DNA of 64,000 nucleotides from JAVBQF01 sp031549195 (GTDB taxonomy: Bacteria > Bacillota_I > Bacilli_A > RF39 > UBA660), in the NCBI GenBank assembly GCA_031549195.1, contig JAVBQF010000010.1:1-64000 (forward strand). Direction: 5' to 3'. Positions 14,511-23,780 of this stretch are shown here, piece by piece. Positions within the stretch are counted from its first letter, which is position 1. Every line of letters begins with the position of its first letter. The notes under the pieces are model-generated. The model was not told where the DNA came from and made no database searches. It worked only from the letters and a program-made list of their open reading frames with translations. The position numbers and the translations under genes are program-made.

Positions 14511-14603
14511 AAAATCACCCTTTAAATGCCGATTATTATACCATAATTTATAAGATATAGCAAATAGATTAAAAATAGTGTATTATACATGTGGTGATAT
14601 ATT

Positions 14604-15347
14604 ATGGAAAAAACTGTATTAATAACAGGTGCTGCAACAGGAATAGGTAGGGCAACTGCAAAAAAATTTGCCAGTAATGGATGGAATGTAGTAATACATT
14701 ATTTTAATAGTGAAGAAGATGCTAAAGAGTTAAGTAGAGAATTATTAAATAAATATAATATTAAAACTTATTTATATAAAGCTGATATTAGAGAAGAAAA
14801 AGAAGTTATAGATATGGTATCTGATATAGAAGAAAACTTTGACCATATTACTTCTTTAATTAACAATGCCGCTATATCATTTGATTGTTCAATAGAAGAT
14901 AAGACAGTAACTAATTTTAAAAAGATCATAGATACTAATATAATTGGTCCATTTTTAATGAGTAAATATGTTGGAAAGAGAATGTTTAATAGAAGTAATT
15001 GTTCTATTATCAATATCGCATCTACTAATGGAATAGATACTTACTATGTTGAATCAATGGATTATGATGCTACAAAAGCAGCCTTAATATCATTGACTCA
15101 TAACTTATCATTGCAATATGCTCCAAATGTGAGGGTTAACTGCGTTGCCCCAGGATGGGTAGCTACTGATTTTGTTTCTAATAATATAGATGATTATTAT
15201 AAAAGACAGGAAGAAGATAAAATATTTTCTAAAAGATTTGCAAAACCTGAAGAGATTGCTAATGTTATATATTTCTTAGCAAGTGAAGAAGCAAGCTATA
15301 TCAATAATGAAGTTATAAGAGTAGATGGAGGTACATATCATGCCTAA
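14604..15347 (+). CDS. SDR family NAD(P)-dependent oxidoreductase (FabG-like)
   Basis: A 247-residue classical short-chain dehydrogenase. It has the Rossmann motif TGAATGIG near residue 8, the NNAA motif near 90, a catalytic Ser-Tyr-Lys set with YDATKAALISL near 153, and the C-terminal VRVNCVAPGWVATD and VIRVDGGTYHA blocks of FabG-type oxoacyl reductases. No fatty-acid synthesis genes are adjacent. It overlaps the following YnbB-like gene by 8 bases, so the two are coupled. The substrate cannot be read from the sequence. Confidence 0.88.
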   Translation: MEKTVLITGAATGIGRATAKKFASNGWNVVIHYFNSEEDAKELSRELLNKYNIKTYLYKADIREEKEVIDMVSDIEENFDHITSLINNAAISFDCSIEDKTVTNFKKIIDTNIIGPFLMSKYVGKRMFNRSNCSIINIASTNGIDTYYVESMDYDATKAALISLTHNLSLQYAPNVRVNCVAPGWVATDFVSNNIDDYYKRQEEDKIFSKRFAKPEEIANVIYFLASEEASYINNEVIRVDGGTYHA

Positions 15348-16572
15348 TATAAAAGAGTTAGTAGATAATTGTGAAGAAAGATTAAAAGATATCTTTAAAA
15401 GAGTAGATGAAATTAATTTTTTAAATAGTAAAAAAGTATTAGATGCATTTCATAATAATAGAGTATCAGAAACTGATTTTATTTCTACAACTGGATATGG
15501 ATATAATGATATGGGGAGAGATAAGATAGAGAGAATATATGCAGATATATTTAAAGCAGAAGATGCTTTAGTGCGTAATCAATTTATTTCAGGTTCGCAT
15601 GCTTTATCAACAACTTTATTTGCACTTCTTCGCCCAGAGGATATCCTTTTGTCTATAACAGGTAAACCGTATGATACTTTAGATGAAGTCATAGGAATAA
15701 CACAAAATGCTAGTTCTTTGCAATCATTTAATATTAAATATATGCAAATAGATTTAATAGATGATGATTTTGATTACAATAGTATAAAAGAAGTTTTAAT
15801 GAATAATAAAATAAAAGTAATAGAGATTCAAAGATCGAAAGGGTATTCAACTAGAAAAAGTATTTCAATAAATAGACTAGAGAAAATAATAAGCTTTATA
15901 AGAGATATTGATAAAGAAGTTATTATAATGATAGACAATTGTTACTGTGAGTTTGTAAGCGAAAAAGAACCAATTGAGATAGGTGCAGATATAGCTGTGG
16001 GATCACTTATTAAAAACTTAGGTGGTGGTATTGCTAATAATGGAGCCTATGTCGTTGGAAATCATAATCTAATAGAACTTGTAGCAGAAAGATTAAATCT
16101 CCCAGGAGAAGGAAGAGAAGTAGGCCCTTCACTTGGTGCTAATAAATTGTTTTTGCAAGGCCTTTATATGGCACCATCAGCAGTATCCTCAAGTGTTAAG
16201 ACATCCATATTGACAAGTCTAGTAATGCAAGAGCTAGGATATAATGTTGATCCTTTATATAATGAAGAAAGAATAGATATAGTTCAAAATATTATATTCA
16301 ATGATAAAAATCTTTTAATAAGATTTTGTCAGGGTATACAATCAGGTTCTGCAATAGATTCTTATACTTTACCAATACCTGCTCCTATGCCAGGATACGA
16401 TTCAGAAGTAATAATGGCATCTGGCTCTTTTGTTCAAGGATCTTCAATAGAATTATCTTGTGATGGACCTCTTAGAGAACCTTATATTGCTTACATGCAA
16501 GGATCACTTACATATGAATATGGTAAGTTAGGATTAATAAGCTCCTTGGAATATTTAAATGGATCAAAATAA
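15340..16572 (+). CDS. ynbB: Methionine gamma-lyase-family PLP protein (YnbB type)
   Basis: The 410-residue protein matches the PLP-dependent YnbB/aluminium-resistance family. It has TTGYGYNDMGRDKIERIYADIF near the N-terminus, QFISGSHALSTTLFALLRPED, the SITGKPYDTLDEVIG loop, and VGSLIKNLGGGIANNGAYV carrying the PLP-binding Lys. The precise reaction is not proven; members are annotated as C-S lyases. The start is ATG 15340, whose GGAGG site lies inside the end of the SDR gene. In most Firmicutes this gene sits near glnR/hfq; here it is paired with an SDR. Confidence 0.88.
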   Translation: MPNIKELVDNCEERLKDIFKRVDEINFLNSKKVLDAFHNNRVSETDFISTTGYGYNDMGRDKIERIYADIFKAEDALVRNQFISGSHALSTTLFALLRPEDILLSITGKPYDTLDEVIGITQNASSLQSFNIKYMQIDLIDDDFDYNSIKEVLMNNKIKVIEIQRSKGYSTRKSISINRLEKIISFIRDIDKEVIIMIDNCYCEFVSEKEPIEIGADIAVGSLIKNLGGGIANNGAYVVGNHNLIELVAERLNLPGEGREVGPSLGANKLFLQGLYMAPSAVSSSVKTSILTSLVMQELGYNVDPLYNEERIDIVQNIIFNDKNLLIRFCQGIQSGSAIDSYTLPIPAPMPGYDSEVIMASGSFVQGSSIELSCDGPLREPYIAYMQGSLTYEYGKLGLISSLEYLNGSK

Positions 16573-17045
16573 TATGTTCGACAAATCAATGACAAATTGA
16601 ATTTAGATAAAAAATGCTTTACATTGGAGCCTCTTTTTTACCCTTTTTTTACCAAGCTTTATTATAGGCTTAAATTGTGGGGTTTTGGTTTAAAAACAGA
16701 AAATAAAAAATGTTAAAATTTCAAAAATAGAAAAAACGAGAAAGTCTTAAACTTGAATTTTAAATATTTTTGGAAAAATAATAATAAAACGGTTTTATAA
16801 TAAAATCCTTATTTTTCAACACAAAACGATTGTTAATAAATTAAAGTGATAAAACCAAAAAAGTGAAAAAGTAAAAAAATGTAAAAATGTAAAGTAACTA
16901 AAAATTAATTTTTTGCTAAATTCGTTTAATTATAAGGGTTTCGTTAAAGGAACATAAAAAACAATGAAAAAAGGGTGTTGACTTTCCTTTTTTTTAGTAT
17001 TAAATTTATCTTAAAGAAGACAGCAGTAGGGAGGTATTTTAAAAA
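16573..17045 (+). promoter_or_regulatory. 473-bp AT-rich leader region and promoter of the nrdD operon
   Basis: No gene is visible. Near the end, TTGACT (16978-16983) and TAAATT (17001-17006), 17 bases apart, form a promoter, followed by a GGGAGG ribosome site. Upstream lies unusually long homopolymer-rich DNA: T runs at about 16634-16650, and a purine track of GTAAAAA-like units at about 16858-16910 that may act as a curved or UP-element-like region. No NrdR box of the usual ACACWATATNT form was found. Confidence 0.5.
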
Positions 17046-19349
17046 ATGGGAGAGGATTTTTTAACAACATTAAAGGTTATAAAAAGAAATGGTAAAAAAG
17101 TAGACTTTAATGGTACTAAAATAGCAGTTGCTATTAAGAAAGGTTTTGACAGTGTCATTAGCCGCGAGGAAGATGAAGAAGTTAAACCTTATACAGAAAA
17201 AGATATTCAAAAAGTATACCATGAGGTTATTACTAGAATAGAAAAAGATTATGCAACTGAAGACAAAATTAAAATAGAAGAAGTTCAAGACTTAATTGAG
17301 AACGCATTACAAAAATTAGGTTATGAAGATGTCTATAGATCATTCTCAGAGTATCGTGAAAGAAGAAGAGAATCGCGTGAAATGTTCTCAGATGACAAGA
17401 AATTACATAAATTCCTAAAAACACTTGAAGGACTGAGTTTGAAATCATCTGTTGAAGACGATACAAAAAGGGATAATGCAAATGTTGATGGTGATACAGC
17501 AATGGGTACTATGCTTCAATATGGAAGTACAGTATCAAAGGAATTTGCAAAAGCATATTTAATGAAAAAGAAATATTCAGACGCTCATGATGAAGGAATG
17601 ATTCATATACATGATATGGACTTTCTACCAATGGGTACTACAACTTGTATGCAAATAGATTTAGATAAACTGTTTAAAAATGGTTTTTCAACAGGGCATG
17701 GACATCTAAGGGGACCAAAAGATATTATGTCTTATTCAGCTCTTGCTGCTATTGCAATACAATCAAATCAAAATGATCAACATGGGGGACAAAGTATTCC
17801 AGCATTTGATTATTATCTAGCACCAGGAGTACTTAATACATTCAAAAAACAATTTAAACAGACAATTTCAGATATATTAGATTATTCAGGATTTGGTGAC
17901 TTTATCAATATGGCAAGTATTGCTAAAGAGATAGATAAACTTGATTGTATAGAGTTCGAATTAGACACGTTTGCAAGGTTTATAAAAGATTCAGATCAAG
18001 TAGAAAGAATATTTAAAGTTGCCAAAGATAAAGCAATGCAAAAAACAAATAGGATAACATATCAAGCAATGGAAGCATTTGTACATAATTTAAATACAAT
18101 GCATTCAAGAGCAGGAGCACAAGTACCATTTTCATCAGTAAATCTTGGAACTGATATAACTCCAGAGGGAAAAATGGTAACTGAAAATTACCTATTAGCA
18201 CTTGATGCTGGATTAGGTCAAGGAGAAACTCCAATATTTCCAATAACTATATTTAAAGTAAAAGAGGGAGTTAACTATAATGAAAAGGATCCTAACTACA
18301 ATCTATTTAAACTAGCTTGTAGAGTGTCTGCTAAAAGATTATTCCCTAATTTCTCATTCTTAGATGCGCCATTCAACAAGCAATTCTATAAAGAAGGAGA
18401 CTTTACTACAGAAGTTGGATATATGGGATGTAGAACTAGGGTTCTTGCAAATGTAGTAGATCCAGACAAATCAGTAACTCCAGGAAGAGGAAACTTATCT
18501 TTCACTTCACTTAACTTACCAAGAATTGGAATCAAATATGGTATTGTTAATGGAAGAGAAAAAGCTGATATGAAAGCATTCTTTGAAGAATTAGATGAGG
18601 TAATGGAATTAGTTAAAGATCAATTACTTGACCGCTTTGAAATTCAATGTAATAAAAGAGTGTATAATTTTCCATTCTTGTTAGGTCAAGGCGTATGGAT
18701 AGATTCTGAAAAATTAAAGAATACTGATAGATTAAGAAAATCATTAAAGCATGGAACACTAAGTATTGGATTTATTGGATTAGCAGAATGTCTAAAAGCT
18801 TTAACTGGAGAACACCATGGTGAAAGTGAAGAATCACAAAAATTAGGAATAAAAATAGTAAAACACATGAGAGAAAAATGTGATGAGTTTGCAGCAAAAT
18901 ATAACTTAAACTTTACTTGTCTTGCAACTCCTGCTGAGGGATTATCGGGGAGATTTACAAGTATAGATAAAGCTATATATGGTAAGATTAAAGGTGTAAC
19001 AGATAAACCTTACTATACAAATTCATTCCATGTACCAGTTTATTACAATACAACAATTACTAAAAAAATCAAAACAGAAGCACCATATCATGCATTTACA
19101 AATGCAGGACACATATCATATATTGAACTAGACGGAGATCCAACGGAAAACTTAGAAGCTTTTGAAAAAGTTATAAGACTTATGAAGGAGTCAGGTATCG
19201 GTTATGGAGCTATTAATCATCCAGTTGATAGAGACCCAGTATGTGGATATGTTGGGGTAATTAAAGATGTTTGCCCAAGATGTGGAAGACGCGAGGGTGA
19301 AGCAGTAAGTTTAGAAAGGATTACAAGCCTAAATTGTGGCTGTAAATAA
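17046..19349 (+). CDS. nrdD: Anaerobic ribonucleoside-triphosphate reductase, catalytic part without the glycyl-radical tail
   Basis: The 767-residue protein is class III reductase. Residues 8-100 form an ATP-cone (LKVIKRNGKKVDF...). The barrel follows, with FSSVNLGTD, the MGCRTRV cysteine loop, FTSLNLPRI and SIGFIGLAE. The C-terminus carries a zinc-ribbon-like cluster (PVCGYVG..., CPRCGRREGE, then NCGCK) and stops there. In E. coli-type NrdD a further segment containing RRVCGYL with the radical glycine follows the zinc site; that segment is missing here and is encoded in the next ORF, in the same frame. The enzyme reduces NTPs without oxygen. Confidence 0.9.
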   Translation: MGEDFLTTLKVIKRNGKKVDFNGTKIAVAIKKGFDSVISREEDEEVKPYTEKDIQKVYHEVITRIEKDYATEDKIKIEEVQDLIENALQKLGYEDVYRSFSEYRERRRESREMFSDDKKLHKFLKTLEGLSLKSSVEDDTKRDNANVDGDTAMGTMLQYGSTVSKEFAKAYLMKKKYSDAHDEGMIHIHDMDFLPMGTTTCMQIDLDKLFKNGFSTGHGHLRGPKDIMSYSALAAIAIQSNQNDQHGGQSIPAFDYYLAPGVLNTFKKQFKQTISDILDYSGFGDFINMASIAKEIDKLDCIEFELDTFARFIKDSDQVERIFKVAKDKAMQKTNRITYQAMEAFVHNLNTMHSRAGAQVPFSSVNLGTDITPEGKMVTENYLLALDAGLGQGETPIFPITIFKVKEGVNYNEKDPNYNLFKLACRVSAKRLFPNFSFLDAPFNKQFYKEGDFTTEVGYMGCRTRVLANVVDPDKSVTPGRGNLSFTSLNLPRIGIKYGIVNGREKADMKAFFEELDEVMELVKDQLLDRFEIQCNKRVYNFPFLLGQGVWIDSEKLKNTDRLRKSLKHGTLSIGFIGLAECLKALTGEHHGESEESQKLGIKIVKHMREKCDEFAAKYNLNFTCLATPAEGLSGRFTSIDKAIYGKIKGVTDKPYYTNSFHVPVYYNTTITKKIKTEAPYHAFTNAGHISYIELDGDPTENLEAFEKVIRLMKESGIGYGAINHPVDRDPVCGYVGVIKDVCPRCGRREGEAVSLERITSLNCGCK

Positions 19350-19370
19350 AAAGGAGAGGGAAGAAGTATT

Positions 19371-19544
19371 ATGAGAAAAGAAGTAGAAATTGTAACATCA
19401 CCAAAAGAAGAAAAAACAACAGGAGATGGAGTTAAATTCGAACGCATTAGAAGAATAACTGGATATCTTGTTGGAACAGTAGATAGATTTAACAATAGCA
19501 AACAAGCAGAAGAACACGATAGAGTAAAACATAAAGATAACTAA
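19371..19544 (+). CDS. Separate glycyl-radical domain of class III ribonucleotide reductase
   Basis: A 57-residue ORF (too short for many gene callers) with an AAGGAGAGGG ribosome site. Its centre RRITGYL and tail RFNNSKQAEEHDRVKH line up with the C-terminal glycyl-radical segment of NrdD (RRVCGYL ... FN.GKQEE...RVKH in the E. coli enzyme). Gly31 would be the radical site. It lies in the same frame as nrdD, only seven sense codons after a single UAA (19347-19349), and its own stop overlaps the nrdG ATG. The reductase therefore appears to be assembled from two chains, like GrcA with pyruvate formate-lyase; readthrough is the alternative. Confidence 0.8.
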   Translation: MRKEVEIVTSPKEEKTTGDGVKFERIRRITGYLVGTVDRFNNSKQAEEHDRVKHKDN

Positions 19545-20086
19545 TGAAAATAAGACTTGCAAATCCACTTGAAGCTGACAGTATAGTTGATGGTCCTGGA
19601 TTAAGAGCGGTTATTTGGACACAAGGTTGTAAACATAACTGTAAGGGATGTCATAATCCGCACACGCATTCATTTAAAGGCGGATACTTAACTGATACAG
19701 AAGAGTTAAAAAAAGAAATAAGTAGTTTAATGCTTATAGAAGGAATAACATTATCTGGTGGAGATCCTATTGAACAAGTCAGCGCATGTTTGGATATTGC
19801 TAAATACTGTAAACAAAATGGTCTAAGTGTTTGGTGTTGGACAGGATACACATATGAAGAACTTATGGATATGTGTGAAACAAATAAAGAATTATTAGAA
19901 CTCTTAGAAAATATTGATGTCATAGTTGATGGAAGATTTGAACTTGAAAAAAGAAGTTTAGATATCAAGTTTAGAGGATCTACAAATCAAAGACTGATTG
20001 ATATGAGAAAAAGCATGAAACAGGGAAAGATAGTTCTACTAAAAGAAAAAAATAAAGAAGTAAAGAAAGAGCAAATATTTATATAA
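19544..20086 (+). CDS. nrdG: Anaerobic ribonucleotide reductase activating protein (radical SAM)
   Basis: The 180-residue protein has the radical SAM triad in CKHNCKGC (CxxxCxxC) near residue 29, preceded by SIVDGPGLRAVIWTQG, and the SAM-binding GITLSGGDP block near residue 68. It generates the glycyl radical on the reductase using SAM and a 4Fe-4S cluster. Its ATG shares a base with the stop of the glycyl-radical ORF (TAATG), so the activase is translationally coupled to the very domain it modifies. Confidence 0.95.
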   Translation: MKIRLANPLEADSIVDGPGLRAVIWTQGCKHNCKGCHNPHTHSFKGGYLTDTEELKKEISSLMLIEGITLSGGDPIEQVSACLDIAKYCKQNGLSVWCWTGYTYEELMDMCETNKELLELLENIDVIVDGRFELEKRSLDIKFRGSTNQRLIDMRKSMKQGKIVLLKEKNKEVKKEQIFI

Positions 20087-20097
20087 ATGCTCTTTTT
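20068..20097 (+). terminator. Terminator of the nrd operon
   Basis: AGAGCA and TGCTCT arms with an internal AT-rich extension are followed by TTTTT. The stem overlaps the last codons of nrdG. Confidence 0.7.
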
Positions 20098-20154
20098 AAA
20101 TACTTTAATAAAGCGTTATTTTATGATAAAATAATATTATATCGAGGAGGGACT

Positions 20155-20760
20155 ATGGAAAATAATATTCAAATAGTAATGTTTTTTAGTAAGAATGTAT
20201 CATATAATCCTACTAAAATAGCAGCAAAAATAAATGAATTAATACCTTTATTAGGTCAACCACTAATATTACCACCAGCAAAGGAAGATAATGGACAACC
20301 ATTAATTATATTTAATCAAAATAATACGTTTCAATTAACTACAAATCTTGGCAGTGTATCATTTATATTTTTAAGCGAACATTTAAAAGAATATAAAAAG
20401 ATAGTATTACAAGTATTAGATATCTTTGATAAAGAAGATATAGGCTTTTCTAGGATTGGTTATGTAGCGTCAAATGCTCTTTCTAAAAAGGATATAGCAA
20501 AATTTAAGAAAAGAATATTTAAGGATGAGGAACTTCTTGAAGCAGAAGATTTTCAACTTGCTTGGTATAAAAGTATAATTTTAGATGGAACAAAAGTTAA
20601 TTGCTGGGAGCGATATTTTACAGATCATGATCAAAGTGACAAATTAGTATCCATATTTGATATTAATACCCCACTTAATGAAGAATATAATGTTTCAGAA
20701 GACTTTGTGGATAGATATATAAGCAATTGTAATAAATTTATAGAAGATAAATTAAAGTAG
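20155..20760 (+). CDS. Uncharacterised 201-residue protein
   Basis: No membrane segment or signal is present. The sequence looks like a compact soluble protein: a beta-rich first half (IQIVMFFSKNVSYNP, PLIIFNQNNTFQLTTNLGSVSFIFL) with an LGQPLILPPAKEDNGQPLI proline segment, then helices and a WERYFTDHD stretch. The general plan resembles TIGR04255-like proteins found beside stress or phage genes, but the match is too weak to name. It has its own terminator and a GGAGG ribosome site. Confidence 0.55.
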   Translation: MENNIQIVMFFSKNVSYNPTKIAAKINELIPLLGQPLILPPAKEDNGQPLIIFNQNNTFQLTTNLGSVSFIFLSEHLKEYKKIVLQVLDIFDKEDIGFSRIGYVASNALSKKDIAKFKKRIFKDEELLEAEDFQLAWYKSIILDGTKVNCWERYFTDHDQSDKLVSIFDINTPLNEEYNVSEDFVDRYISNCNKFIEDKLK

Positions 20761-20761
20761 C

Positions 20762-20785
20762 AAAGAGAAATAATTCTCTTTTTTA
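20762..20785 (+). terminator. Terminator of the 20155 gene
   Basis: AGAGAA-ATAA-TTCTCT followed by T6, directly after the stop codon. Confidence 0.8.
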
Positions 20786-20873
20786 TTAGGCATATTTTTA
20801 ATTTCACAATAAAAATAAGTTTTCAAAATATAAAAGTAAATGTTATAATTATTACCATAGGATTGGTGAACAT

Positions 20874-23519
20874 ATGAATTTGCATAGTATGGATATAAAA
20901 GAAGTATATGAAAAATTAAATACAAGTGACAAAGGACTTAGTGGTAGTGAAGTAAATAAAAGACTAGAAGAATATGGTAAAAATGAACTGCCTAAAGAGA
21001 AAAAAGCAGGTATAGCAAAAGTGTTTTTTAGTCAATTTAAGAGTTCTATTGTTTATATAATGATACTGGCAGCAATATTTTCTTTCTTACTAAAAGAATA
21101 TGTTGACACTATAGCAATTATAATAATTATATTAGTAGATGCGATACTTGGAACTCTTCAAGAATGGAAAGCGGGAAAAGAAGCTGAAAGTCTACAAAAT
21201 CTAATAAAGGTACAAACTAAAGTACTTAGAGACAATAAAGAAATGATGATTGATTCGGAGGATCTAGTAATTGGTGACGTTGTATTATTAGAGTCAGGGA
21301 ATAAAGTATCAGCAGATTTGCGCATAATAGAATCATCCAACTTAACTATAGATGAATCAGTATTAACAGGAGAATCTATTGCTGCAACTAAAAGTAATAC
21401 TACATTAAAAGAGAATATCAGTATAGTTGAAAGAAAAAATATTGCTTATGCAGGTACTAGTGTAACAACAGGAAGAGCAGTTGGTATTGTCATAGCAGTA
21501 GGAGTCGATACCGAGGTGGGAAAGATTTCTAGTAAGGTTCTTGAAACAAAAAGTGAAGAAACACCCCTTGTTATTAGAATGGAAAAGTTAACAAAGCAAA
21601 TTAGCATATTAATATTAGTAATAGCAGCAGTATTAATTGTTATATTACTATTAAAAGGAGAACAGTTAGGGGAAATACTTTTATCTGTTACAGCTTTATC
21701 AGTATCCGCAATGCCAGAAGGACTCCCTCTAGCATTAACACTAGCACTCACAATTGGTTCAAATAGAATGGGTAAGAAAAATGTTGTTGTAAAAAAGCTT
21801 AATTCTGTTGAAAGTTTAGGAAGTTGTACAGTTATTGCAAGTGATAAGACAGGAACACTTACAGTTAATGAACAGACAGCCCAAAGAATAGTATTAGCAG
21901 ATGGTTCTACTTATGAAGTAACAGGAACAGGTTATAATGGTGAAGGTGAAGTAATAGCAATTGATGATGCTGATATAAATAAAGCAAAAGAGATAAGCAA
22001 ACTAGGTATGTTAAATAATGAAGCAACATTAAAAAAAGAAGATAACAAATGGAGAAGTTTTGGAGATTCCATTGATATAGCATTCTTAGCTTTAGGAGAA
22101 AAATTAAAAGTAAAAACAAATACTAGTATCCTAGGGGAAATCCCATATGAGTCTGAGAAAAAGTATTCAGCAGTATTTTATAAGGAAGATGGAAAAAATT
22201 ATTGTACAGCAAAAGGATCGGTAGAGAAGATATTAGAATTCTGTGACTCTATGATAGTAGATGGTAAAAGAGTACCAATTGATAAGAATCAAATAAAAGG
22301 ACAAAATGAAGCTTTAGCAGGAGATGGATATAGAATTATTGCTTTAGCAAAAAAAGAGTGTGTGGAAAAAGAAAATTCTTATGTGGAAGGAGATATTCCT
22401 CAATTAGATTTTATAGGTTTAGTCGCATTTATTGATCCAATAAGAAAAGAGGCAAAGGATTCTGTTGGCAAATGTAAAAAAGCGGGTATAAAGGTTGTAA
22501 TGATAACAGGAGACCATCCATTAACTGCCTTTGCTATTTCTAAAGAATTAGGTATTGCTAGTAATTATGATGAAGTAACGACAGGTACAGAAATAGAGGA
22601 ATACTTAGCAAAAGGAAATAAAGCCTTCGATAACTTTGTAAAAGAAAAAAGAGTATTCTCAAGAGTTACTCCAATACAAAAACTAGAAATAGTTAATTCT
22701 TTTAAAAGACAAGGTGAGTTTATTGCAGTAACAGGAGACGGTGTTAATGATGCTCCTGCAATAAAAGCAGCAAATATCGGGGTTGCAATGGGAAGTGGAA
22801 CAGATGTTGCTAAAGAAACTGGAACAATGATTATAATAGATGATAACTTTATGTCAATAGTAGCGGGGATTGAAGAAGGAAGAAATGCTTATAGTAATAT
22901 AAGAAAAGTAGTATATATGCTTTTATCAACAGGTATCTCAGAAGTTTTATTTTTCACTTTATCAATAGTATTCAACTTACCAATGCCATTAATGGCTATT
23001 CAGCTTTTATGGTTAAATATAGTGACAGACGGGTTTCAAGATATAGCTTTATCTTTTGAAAAAGAAGATGGGAAAATAATGAAAGAGAAACCAAGGGATC
23101 CTAAAGAATCAGTTTTTGATAGACTAATGACACAAGAAACTTTATTAGCAGGATTCAGTATAGGATTAATTGTATTCTCTGTTTGGATATATCTACTAAA
23201 GGTACTAAATATGGATGCAGCTAATGCTAGAGGATATGTAATGTTACTTATGGTATTTATGCAAAATATTCAAGTTATTAACTGTCGCAGCGAAAAAAAA
23301 TCAGCATTTAAAATACCTCTTTCAAATAACTGGTTTGTAGTAGCTAGTATAACTGCAGCAATTATACTTCAAATTATAGTTATGGAAGTACCAATATTTA
23401 ATACATTCTTACAAGTTGATGGAATGCCTATATTAGATATAATATTAATTTTCTTAGTCTCACTTCCAGTACTATTTATAATGGAAATATTTAAAAAAAT
23501 AAAATTTAAAGAAGATTAA
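20874..23519 (+). CDS. P-type cation ATPase (Ca2+ type, P2)
   Basis: The 881-residue P-type ATPase has the N-terminal cation-ATPase domain (LSGSEVNKRLEEYGKNELP), actuator LTGES, phosphorylation site SDKTGTLT, KGSVE nucleotide domain and the TGDGVNDAPA hinge. It has about ten membrane segments. The fourth contains SAMPEGLPLAL; the PEGLP motif and overall plan point to a calcium pump of the PMCA/SERCA-like bacterial group. It should export Ca2+ from the cytoplasm at ATP cost. It stands alone between terminators. The ion specificity is inferred from motifs only. Confidence 0.9.
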   Translation: MNLHSMDIKEVYEKLNTSDKGLSGSEVNKRLEEYGKNELPKEKKAGIAKVFFSQFKSSIVYIMILAAIFSFLLKEYVDTIAIIIIILVDAILGTLQEWKAGKEAESLQNLIKVQTKVLRDNKEMMIDSEDLVIGDVVLLESGNKVSADLRIIESSNLTIDESVLTGESIAATKSNTTLKENISIVERKNIAYAGTSVTTGRAVGIVIAVGVDTEVGKISSKVLETKSEETPLVIRMEKLTKQISILILVIAAVLIVILLLKGEQLGEILLSVTALSVSAMPEGLPLALTLALTIGSNRMGKKNVVVKKLNSVESLGSCTVIASDKTGTLTVNEQTAQRIVLADGSTYEVTGTGYNGEGEVIAIDDADINKAKEISKLGMLNNEATLKKEDNKWRSFGDSIDIAFLALGEKLKVKTNTSILGEIPYESEKKYSAVFYKEDGKNYCTAKGSVEKILEFCDSMIVDGKRVPIDKNQIKGQNEALAGDGYRIIALAKKECVEKENSYVEGDIPQLDFIGLVAFIDPIRKEAKDSVGKCKKAGIKVVMITGDHPLTAFAISKELGIASNYDEVTTGTEIEEYLAKGNKAFDNFVKEKRVFSRVTPIQKLEIVNSFKRQGEFIAVTGDGVNDAPAIKAANIGVAMGSGTDVAKETGTMIIIDDNFMSIVAGIEEGRNAYSNIRKVVYMLLSTGISEVLFFTLSIVFNLPMPLMAIQLLWLNIVTDGFQDIALSFEKEDGKIMKEKPRDPKESVFDRLMTQETLLAGFSIGLIVFSVWIYLLKVLNMDAANARGYVMLLMVFMQNIQVINCRSEKKSAFKIPLSNNWFVVASITAAIILQIIVMEVPIFNTFLQVDGMPILDIILIFLVSLPVLFIMEIFKKIKFKED

Positions 23520-23552
23520 GTTCTATTTATTTTATAGTTAATATAACTAACA

Positions 23553-23588
23553 AAGCCTATATAAGAAAACTTATATAGGCTTTATTTT
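23553..23588 (+). terminator. Terminator of the P-type ATPase gene
   Basis: A perfect 13-bp stem (AAGCCTATATAAG / CTTATATAGGCTT) with an AAAA loop, followed by TATTTTATT. Confidence 0.85.
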
Positions 23589-23780
23589 ATTAAGATATGA
23601 AATATTTGTGATAAGCAAAACTACATTGCAATCTATGATTGCTTTAATGGCAATAATAATGCCAAATAAATCAATTAATTAATGTAAAAAAATAGCAGAA
23701 AATAGTAAGTAGAGATAGCTTTATTTGGTTTGACTAAAATACCTTTTTATAGTATTATTTACAATAAGGAAGGCCACTAT

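Noticed and set aside
23589..23780. Possible c-di-GMP riboswitch upstream of the GLUG surface gene
   Set aside because: Two small hairpins are present (including TGGCA-ATAATAA-TGCCA), but the conserved GEMM sequence blocks are absent.
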